DNA of 14,958 bases, from the NCBI GenBank assembly GCA_945835085.1, contig CAMAIG010000010.1:1-14958 (forward strand), in the 5' to 3' direction. Positions within the stretch are counted from its first letter, which is position 1. Each line of letters starts with the position of its first letter. Positions 1 to 6,307 of the stretch are shown here, piece by piece. The stretch comes from an uncultured Ruminococcus sp. (lineage in GTDB: Bacteria; Bacillota; Clostridia; Oscillospirales; Ruminococcaceae). Below the pieces are notes generated by a model. That model saw only the letters and a program-made list of their open reading frames with translations. It did no database searches and was not told the origin of the DNA. The position numbers and the translations under genes were made by a program.

Positions 1-2050
1 AATAAGCGTAGAAATACTTATCAAGCTTTGTATCCTTCAGCTCGCTTGCCTCAATTCCGACAAAGTCGAAGCTGATATTGCTTCCGCTTGCAAGAGCTCT
101 GAGTACCGCATCAGCGATATCAGCATCTCCGTTAACAGCAGGAGCGGAATAAGGAGTAACGCCGTGAAGCACCATCTGATAGAAGGGAATGTCGTAATCG
201 AACAGATCGAACTTGCTGGAGTTCGTGGGTGCATTGGTAATGTAATCCACATAAGGAATAACATAAGCAGCGGGATTTTCAGCAAGAACGCTGCCCTGTG
301 CACTTGCCCTGCTGTAGATATCAACAACGATGTCCTTTGCATTCTCTCTTGAAAGAGCCTTTCTGCCGTAGTCACCGTAAATGGTGTTGGCAAGGGAACC
401 GAATGCAAAATTGGAAACGCCGTTTTTATCGTAGCTTGCAAGGAGCCTTGTGAAAGCCTTATCGTAGGAAGCGGGAGTAAAGAGAGAAAGTGACTTGTAA
501 TACTTGTTCTCAATTCCGTGAGCCAGATCGAAAACGGGGATCTGAGCGTAAGCGTTTGAAACACGGATAGAGGTATTTGTCATATTCCAGTAGCCGTTTC
601 CTGTCTTGAACTGCTGGTTGTCAACAGAGGGATAAAGCTTGATGTTATTGCTCTCAGCATATTCGGTAAGAGCGGTCCATTTCTTCTTGCCCCCAAGCTT
701 TGAAGCCGGGTCAAAGGAATCGGATATCTTCTCGCCGATATTGGCATTGGAGAAGTTGTTGTAGGTAACGACCATGTCGTCAACGCCCATGCCGTTGAGG
801 GTTTCAAGGAGATACTTTGCAGTACCGAAGGTAGTTACAGCCTCCTTAACGGTAACGGGAAGACCTGCAATAGATTCTTTTTTCAGTGTGCCGCCGAAAA
901 GGTCGATGTAAAGGGAGGTATTGCCCTTCAGGTTCTGGTCAACAAGACCCTTTTCCTTGATAAGATAGTCCCTGTAAGCGGAAGCGATATGAGTGTAATC
1001 CACCTCATCGCCGCCGTTGGAAACGGGATAATATCTGACCTCGATCTCGGGAACGAGAATGCCGCGCTTTTCGAAAACCTTCAGAGGATTTGATTCGCCG
1101 CCCATAAGGTATTCGTCGGTAGTTCTAAGCTCGAAATCGAAATATGTGGAGTTGTAGTCGGTCTTGTTCTGATTGGAAACATAGCTGTTGATGGAAGCGC
1201 AGGTGTCGCCCTTGTCGGCAACCACCATCATAGCGCTGTTGCCCTTAACAATGCCGTACATAGGGAAGCTTACCTTCTGAGTAACAGCCTGCTTCTGGGT
1301 CTTTACAGCAGTGATATCCTTTCCGTAAACCTTGCCTGTGTAGGTCTTGAGTCCTGTCTTGCCGTTGTTGAAATTGATAACAGCACCGCTGCCGTCGGGA
1401 ACAACGAAGTAGCCTTCCTCATCAAGACCCGCAGCGCCGAAGGTCGTCATGAACGCAACGTCGGTAACGATCTGACCGTCAACATTGGAAGGATGATCCT
1501 CCTTGATCTCGGAGGTATCCACATGGAGCTTCATGTAACCGTCCTCAAGAGTGATCTCCACGGGAACGGTGATGCCGGGGCCGGAGAAATTATATTCTAT
1601 CCGGACGCCGTTTGTGATCTGCTTCATTTTGAACTTGCCCTTAGCCTTGCTCTGCTGAATGGTAGTAGAACGTGCGTAAGGCTCGCCGTAAATAAGCATC
1701 ATACCGGAAGCAAGCTCCTGCTTCTGGCTTTTTTTAGCGTTAGAGGTTTCGAGGTCCACAGGATTTGACCACCATATCTCGCCGGTAGTCGTATCCTCCA
1801 GAGCTACTGTGCCCTCTTTTTCGTTAGCATAAAGCTTGAGATTGCCCTTTGAAGCTACTTCCGTCATAAGAGCCATAGCTTCCTCTTCGGTACGGGGAGT
1901 GACCTCATCGTCCTTGTCCTCAGTGGTCTCCTCGGCAGCAGCAGGCTCCTCCTCGGGAGTGCTTTCCGAATAAACGGAGGTGAGTCCCATAGGTATCATC
2001 ATAGCAAGGCAGGAGATAAGGGCAACAGTCTTTTTAAGTTTAGAATGCAT
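1..2050 (-). CDS. DUF5696-like exported protein, C-terminus cut by window edge
   Basis: The frame is open for 683 codons from ATG at 2050 to the left edge with no stop, so the gene continues outside the window. Residues 1-28 look like a signal peptide (KLKK, then a hydrophobic stretch, likely cleaved near SVYS/ES). An acidic Glu/Thr/Asp linker follows at about 29-52. A beta-rich part (about 70-340) contains EIWWSNP (91-97) and VPDGSGAVINFNNGK (217-231), which I recall as typical of DUF5696 proteins of Firmicutes. From about 340 the sequence alternates strands and helices (SLYIDLFG, DDMVVTYNNF, IKLYPSVDNQ, FAFGSLANTIYGDYG), which suggests a TIM-barrel-like, glycoside-hydrolase-like core; this fold is inference. 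LISC at 11-14 resembles a lipobox, but only about six hydrophobic residues precede it, so lipidation is doubtful. A GTGGTG ribosome site lies 8 bases before the ATG, and the Yip1 gene ends 25 bases upstream. It is the last visible gene of the importer operon. Confidence 0.75.
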   Translation of the reverse strand, partial: MHSKLKKTVALISCLAMMIPMGLTSVYSESTPEEEPAAAEETTEDKDDEVTPRTEEEAMALMTEVASKGNLKLYANEKEGTVALEDTTTGEIWWSNPVDLETSNAKKSQKQELASGMMLIYGEPYARSTTIQQSKAKGKFKMKQITNGVRIEYNFSGPGITVPVEITLEDGYMKLHVDTSEIKEDHPSNVDGQIVTDVAFMTTFGAAGLDEEGYFVVPDGSGAVINFNNGKTGLKTYTGKVYGKDITAVKTQKQAVTQKVSFPMYGIVKGNSAMMVVADKGDTCASINSYVSNQNKTDYNSTYFDFELRTTDEYLMGGESNPLKVFEKRGILVPEIEVRYYPVSNGGDEVDYTHIASAYRDYLIKEKGLVDQNLKGNTSLYIDLFGGTLKKESIAGLPVTVKEAVTTFGTAKYLLETLNGMGVDDMVVTYNNFSNANIGEKISDSFDPASKLGGKKKWTALTEYAESNNIKLYPSVDNQQFKTGNGYWNMTNTSIRVSNAYAQIPVFDLAHGIENKYYKSLSLFTPASYDKAFTRLLASYDKNGVSNFAFGSLANTIYGDYGRKALSRENAKDIVVDIYSRASAQGSVLAENPAAYVIPYVDYITNAPTNSSKFDLFDYDIPFYQMVLHGVTPYSAPAVNGDADIADAVLRALASGSNISFDFVGIEASELKDTKLDKYFYAY

Positions 2051-2075
2051 TGTTTTCACCACTTTTCCTTAAAAA

Positions 2076-2705
2076 CTATACTCTTAATCTGTATGAAAGC
2101 TCCGTATAAATGGTAAATATGAAAATGATTACCTGCTGGAACAGTGTAAGCAGAAGGACCAGAAGGAACATAACTGCTATCATTGCCACCAATGTAAGAG
2201 CGATCAGTGCCAGTGTTTTGCCGAATGAGAATTGATGTACCGCCTTCATAGCCGAAATGAACAGCACCACGGTCCATGCCGTTCCGACTATCTCAAAGGT
2301 CTGAATAAAGATGTATTCGTCCTTGATAAGGAAGTGGGAAAGGACAGTGCCGATAAGGTAGCCTGCGATATAGGGTATCAGCGAGTACGCCGTGACTATG
2401 TAGATATTTTTCATTGAGCCTTCGCCGTCGAAAAGCGTGCACATAGCCCAGTTGCAGACCACATAGAGAAGGAAGATACCGAAGCTTCTGAAAAAGTACG
2501 GAACAATGTTAAAGATCTTGTCATATGAGGAGTAATACTGGAAGCCGTACATTCTATTGTAAGCAAGCTGCTGGATAAAGAGCAGCACCACGATCCCCGT
2601 AGCAATTGCCAAGGAACCGGATTTTTTCCATCTGAGGTCCTCAAATCCTTCAAAAGGATGCATAATTACATGCCTGACGAACTGTCCCTGTGTGAGATCC
2701 AGCAT
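2076..2705 (-). CDS. Yip1-family multi-pass membrane protein
   Basis: This 209-residue protein starts with a short cytoplasmic segment containing HPFEGFEDLRW, the kind of N-terminus seen in bacterial Yip1-domain proteins. About five hydrophobic segments follow, near residues 31-49, 73-93, 99-123, 138-157 and 164-200. YSLIPYIAGYLIG (about 107-119) resembles the conserved core of the family. The biochemical role of bacterial Yip1 proteins is not established. Its place between a membrane-anchored NHL protein and an exported DUF5696-like protein suggests it helps organise or stabilise the importer at the membrane (inference). The start ATG is 3 bases after the upstream stop, and its ribosome site (GAGAGGTG) lies inside the last codons of the NHL gene, so the two are probably translationally coupled. 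The family call is fairly sure, the function is not. Confidence 0.7.
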   Translation of the reverse strand: MLDLTQGQFVRHVIMHPFEGFEDLRWKKSGSLAIATGIVVLLFIQQLAYNRMYGFQYYSSYDKIFNIVPYFFRSFGIFLLYVVCNWAMCTLFDGEGSMKNIYIVTAYSLIPYIAGYLIGTVLSHFLIKDEYIFIQTFEIVGTAWTVVLFISAMKAVHQFSFGKTLALIALTLVAMIAVMFLLVLLLTLFQQVIIFIFTIYTELSYRLRV

Positions 2706-2708
2706 TAA

Positions 2709-4286
2709 TTATACACCTCTCTTTCTCTGCCAGGGGAAGGTAATTATCCCCTTCTGATTTAACTTCTTGATAACGGTGACAGCTATCGCAATAACGATGA
2801 TAGCGATCACTGCAGGAGTGAAATACTTTTCAAGGAGCTTGCCTCTGTAGCCCTCGTAAGCTCTGTTGTAGCGGTTACGGCTGATGGAGATCTTGAAATA
2901 TTTCATAGCCTCCTTGTACTGCTCCGAGTTAAGCAGAGCGTTGCCGATACCGATGTAAGCCCGACGGTAGTTGCCGTCGTACTTTATAACATTGAGCCAA
3001 GGCTCATAGGACTCCTGATAGTAGCCTTCGTTGTAGAGATTGGTAGCCTCGGTAACTATCTCGCCGAAAGCAGATCTCTTGAAAACGGTAACGCTGTTCT
3101 TTCTTGAATCAAGAACATAGAGCATATTGTCCTTAGACTCAATAGCGGAAACGCTTCTGAAGGTACCGAGCTGATCTCCGTCGCCGCCCAGGACGAACAT
3201 GAGGTTAGCCATCTTATCATACTGGAATATCCTGCCGTGAGCGAAATCGAGAATATTCATTTCGCCGTTGGGGCCGATATCAATATCCATAAGAGCGGAG
3301 TTTTTGGTATAAATGGAGTAATAAGCAGGAGCAATATCACCGAAGGTAACGTCATCTCCAACAACTGCGGAAAGAATGTTAGCACCACGGGGATTGAGCT
3401 TCTTAACTGTATCGGTCCTTACATCGCTGGACTCGGTAACGGTGTAGATAAAGCCCTCGTCGTCGATATCGAAATTAGTAAAGCCGATAGGAGTAGTTCT
3501 TGTGGAACGAGCTCTCTGTTCCTCACTTGCAATAGTGTTCCAGAAAGCGTTGTAAATGATCTCGGAGGTAGCCTCAACTCGGTTAGCACCGTAGAATCCC
3601 AGGAACTTGCCCTCAATGTCGTACATTACCGCACCCTTTGTAACGGACTTAACGACAATGTAAACATTTCCTGCCTTGTCAACAGCGACCTTCTTAGGAT
3701 TATAGGTAAGGTCCTGAGAATAAAGCTCGGTATTGGGCTTTTCAAACATTCTGTCAACATTGCCCTCGGTATCGGACTTCAGGACTCTGCTGTTTTCGGT
3801 ATCGCAGACATAGATGAAGCCTGTGTACTGATCGACGAAAACGCCCTCGGGCTTTTTAAGCTTAAGCTCTTCACCATTATAATAGAAGGTGTCGAGGTAC
3901 TTGACCATTTTGAAGTCAAGATCTGTAACAATAATTCTGTCGTTGCCCTTATCGGCAATATACATAAGATCGTCGTGAGAAATGTAAAGGTCAGCAGGTT
4001 CTTTAAGACCGTACATAGCCTTCCATTCATCTGTAAGAGGGTCAAAATCGGGATCAGCCGCAATTTTAGCCTCCTCTATCTCACGGACCTTGTCGTGAAG
4101 GCCCTGTATACTCTGACCGTCAACGAAATATTCAGCGGTATATCCGACCTGAGAGGCAACGGCGTCGCCCCATCTGTCGTAGCTGTATGGGTCATAGCTT
4201 TCTGACGCTGAAACACTTGCCGCAAAGGAACCTGTAAGCATAAGGCAGGCGCCGGCAGCGGCAATAAGCTTTTTCAAGCCTGACAT
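2709..4286 (-). CDS. Secreted NHL beta-propeller/TPR protein with C-terminal membrane anchor
   Basis: I place the start at ATG 4286 (525 residues), because AAAGGGTG sits just upstream; the frame is open to an ATG at 4319 (536 residues) that has no better ribosome site. Residues 1-27 form a signal peptide ending SVSA/SES, with no proper lipobox. Six NHL-type blades can be counted at about 96-122, 144-172, 195-223, 268-299, 330-358 and 375-404. Examples are LYISHDDLMYIADKGNDRI and VFVDQYTGFIYVCDTENSRV. Two TPR-like helical pairs follow at about 413-479 (ATNLYNEGYYQESYEPW, GNALLNSEQYKEAMKYF). A transmembrane helix at about 490-507 leads to a short basic cytoplasmic tail. The propeller and TPR therefore face outward on the membrane. 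Such folds usually bind proteins or ligands, so a docking or sensing role beside the importer is likely (inference). No catalytic motif is seen. Confidence 0.8.
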   Translation of the reverse strand: MSGLKKLIAAAGACLMLTGSFAASVSASESYDPYSYDRWGDAVASQVGYTAEYFVDGQSIQGLHDKVREIEEAKIAADPDFDPLTDEWKAMYGLKEPADLYISHDDLMYIADKGNDRIIVTDLDFKMVKYLDTFYYNGEELKLKKPEGVFVDQYTGFIYVCDTENSRVLKSDTEGNVDRMFEKPNTELYSQDLTYNPKKVAVDKAGNVYIVVKSVTKGAVMYDIEGKFLGFYGANRVEATSEIIYNAFWNTIASEEQRARSTRTTPIGFTNFDIDDEGFIYTVTESSDVRTDTVKKLNPRGANILSAVVGDDVTFGDIAPAYYSIYTKNSALMDIDIGPNGEMNILDFAHGRIFQYDKMANLMFVLGGDGDQLGTFRSVSAIESKDNMLYVLDSRKNSVTVFKRSAFGEIVTEATNLYNEGYYQESYEPWLNVIKYDGNYRRAYIGIGNALLNSEQYKEAMKYFKISISRNRYNRAYEGYRGKLLEKYFTPAVIAIIVIAIAVTVIKKLNQKGIITFPWQRKRGV

Positions 4287-4329
4287 ATCATCACCCTTTT
4301 CTTTAGAATAAACACGCACATGATGGTCA

Positions 4330-5307
4330 TCAGTCCTTCATACCTGCGTGAGCCATTGTTTCCATAACGTTTCTCTGAGCCAGAACGAATACCAGCAGAG
4401 GAGGTATCATAAGAACAACAGCAGAAGCCGCGATCGCACCCTGACGGGCAATACCTGCCGCAGCGATCTGCTGAACGACAACAGGTATGGTCTTTAGAGC
4501 CTCGTCATAAACAAGACCGCCTCCGGCCTGGTTCCAGGAGGTCTGGAATTCAAAGATGATGATGGTCATAAGAGCAGGCTTACAGTTAGGCATTACGATA
4601 CCCCAGCATATATGCAGGAGGCCTGCACCGTCGACCTTAGCCGCTTCGATCATAGCATCGGGGATAGTACTCATACTCTGACGCATGAGGTACAGACCCA
4701 TAGAAGTAGCGATAATAGGAAGGATAAGAGCGCTGTAGGTGTTGATCATGCCGAGAGTTGCCATAACCATATACTGCATGATATAAAGAACAGTAGAGTT
4801 AAAGAGAAGGGCAACAACGACGATCTCATTGAGCAGCGCATTTCCTGGGAATCTGCACTTTGAAAGAACAAATGCAGCGGTGGAAGCAAACAGCACATGG
4901 AAAACAGTTGCAACAACAGTTACCATAAGGCTGTTGAAAACATTTCTTGAGAAAGGAACCCAGGAATTGTTAGCTATCTTGAACAGATCCGAGAAGTTGT
5001 CGAGAGTCGGATCAATAGCATAAAGCTTAGGAGGCATAAGGAAAACTTCCTGCACAGGCTTGATGGAGTTAACAACAGCAAGGTAAATGGGGAATATCAT
5101 AAACAGTCCCATAAACGCAAGGAGCAGGAATATGCCGACATCGTTTTTCCATGATTTGCCGACCTGCTTGTTAGAACCCTTAGATTTGAGCATTTTCTTA
5201 TGCTCTTTTTCTCGGCGTTTTCTGAGTGCTTCAAGAGCGGCGGCATTTTCCTCCGCCTGCAAAGCGGCGAGCTCTGAGGGTTTAAGGTCTTTTTTTCTTT
5301 TCTTCAT
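4330..5307 (-). CDS. Carbohydrate ABC importer permease, MalG/AraQ type
   Basis: This 325-residue inner-membrane permease belongs to the CUT1 carbohydrate importer type and would pair with the product of the next gene upstream. The ATPase-docking EAA loop is clear: EAAKVDGAG at 221-229 followed by IVMPNCKPAL. Six hydrophobic segments fit MalG-type topology, and the LKTIPVVVQQ stretch and C-terminal VMETMAHAGMKD are typical. The first membrane segment starts only at about residue 57. The preceding residues are Lys/Arg/Glu/Ala-rich and probably form a long cytoplasmic helix (about 10-45), longer than the usual 15-20 residues. The ATG has AAAGGGGTGA 9 bases upstream, and the partner permease gene ends 20 bases before it. 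The sugar carried cannot be read from the sequence. No ATP-binding subunit is encoded in the window. Confidence 0.93.
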   Translation of the reverse strand: MKKRKKDLKPSELAALQAEENAAALEALRKRREKEHKKMLKSKGSNKQVGKSWKNDVGIFLLLAFMGLFMIFPIYLAVVNSIKPVQEVFLMPPKLYAIDPTLDNFSDLFKIANNSWVPFSRNVFNSLMVTVVATVFHVLFASTAAFVLSKCRFPGNALLNEIVVVALLFNSTVLYIMQYMVMATLGMINTYSALILPIIATSMGLYLMRQSMSTIPDAMIEAAKVDGAGLLHICWGIVMPNCKPALMTIIIFEFQTSWNQAGGGLVYDEALKTIPVVVQQIAAAGIARQGAIAASAVVLMIPPLLVFVLAQRNVMETMAHAGMKD

Positions 5308-5327
5308 TATCTAAGCTCACCCCTTTA

Positions 5328-6290
5328 CTAATCAACGTACTTGCCCAGCAGCTTGCCCACGAGCTTGTTGCAGACGAGCATAACAACGAACAGAACGAAG
5401 CATATTGCTGAGGAATAACCCATCTCATATCTTACCCAGCCGTAGTCGAAGGCGTGGGTCATGATAGTATGTACCTTGTAGTCCGTAGAAGGGAAGCCTG
5501 CCAGCATACGTCCGACGATATCAACGGTAAATGCGGAAACTATCTGCATAACAGCCGCAAACATGAGTGAAGGACCCATTGAAGGGATAGTAATGTAGAA
5601 CAGCTCCTGGAAGCGGCTCTTGATGCCCTCGATAGCACCTGCTTCATACATGGATTTGTCAATACCCTGGAAGCCGGCTCTCATAGCGAGGAAGCCCGCA
5701 CCCATGGAAACCCACAGCTGAACAATGATAACGCAGGCAAGAACATAGTTGCCGTCTGTCAGCCACTGGATAGCCGAGGAGGTGATGCCAAGCTCCATAA
5801 GAATGGCATTGAGATATCCGTACTGGTCGCCCGAGAAAATGAGCTGCCAAACGAAGTAAATGTTTCCTGCCATAGAAGGAGCGTAGAACACGAGAGTAAA
5901 GAGTGTCTTTAGAGTGGGATGCAGCTCATTGATGAGCCAAGCGAGCAGGAAGCTCATAGCGTAGCTCAGAGGTCCCGTAAAAATAGCGAAGATAAGGGTC
6001 GTCCTGATGGAGCCGATGAAAACATCGTCCTCAAGGAACATAGTGTAGAAATTCTGGAATCCTATCCACTTAGGAAGGCTTGCCATGTTAAAGTCTGTAA
6101 AGCCCATAGGCAGTGACATGACAACAGGAATGATGGTGAAAACCAGGAACAGAAGCATAAAGGGTGCCAGCATAATGTAGCACATATAGTTACGCTTCAT
6201 TTCATGAACTGTGTAATCAAATCTTTCCTTGCGGGACATTTTTCTCTCCGAAGGGAGCAGGATTTCTTTTTTTGCAGTATTTTCGGTCAA
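5328..6290 (-). CDS. Carbohydrate ABC importer permease, MalF/UgpA/LplB type
   Basis: This is the first permease of the CUT1 importer. A cytoplasmic N-terminus of about 35 residues is followed by six hydrophobic segments, the first in APFMLLFLVFTIIPVVMSL. The EAA loop is EAGAIEGIKSRFQELFYIT followed by IPSM (about 216-239 from the chosen start). I choose TTG at 6290 (320 residues) because AGGAGG at 6299-6304 leaves an ideal 8-base spacer. A TTG two codons earlier (6296) is too close to that site. ATG at 6239, with GGAGAG upstream, is a real alternative giving 301 residues. The gene begins 17 bases after the solute-binding protein stop and ends 20 bases before the second permease, so one transcript is likely. 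Function as a permease is sure; substrate is unknown. Confidence 0.92.
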   Translation of the reverse strand: MTENTAKKEILLPSERKMSRKERFDYTVHEMKRNYMCYIMLAPFMLLFLVFTIIPVVMSLPMGFTDFNMASLPKWIGFQNFYTMFLEDDVFIGSIRTTLIFAIFTGPLSYAMSFLLAWLINELHPTLKTLFTLVFYAPSMAGNIYFVWQLIFSGDQYGYLNAILMELGITSSAIQWLTDGNYVLACVIIVQLWVSMGAGFLAMRAGFQGIDKSMYEAGAIEGIKSRFQELFYITIPSMGPSLMFAAVMQIVSAFTVDIVGRMLAGFPSTDYKVHTIMTHAFDYGWVRYEMGYSSAICFVLFVVMLVCNKLVGKLLGKYVD

Positions 6291-6298
6291 AGTCAAGT

Positions 6299-6304
6299 CC
6301 TCCT
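6299..6304 (-). promoter_or_regulatory. Ribosome binding site that sets a TTG start
   Basis: The minus strand reads AGGAGG here, 8 bases before TTG 6290 and only 2 bases before TTG 6296. The spacing favours 6290 as the start of the MalF-type permease. Confidence 0.6.
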
Positions 6305-6307
6305 TCC

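Noticed and set aside
3237..4205. 322-codon open frame on the plus strand opposite the NHL gene
   Set aside because: The minus-strand frame encodes a coherent six-bladed propeller. The plus-strand product shows no domain, and no convincing promoter or ribosome site precedes it.
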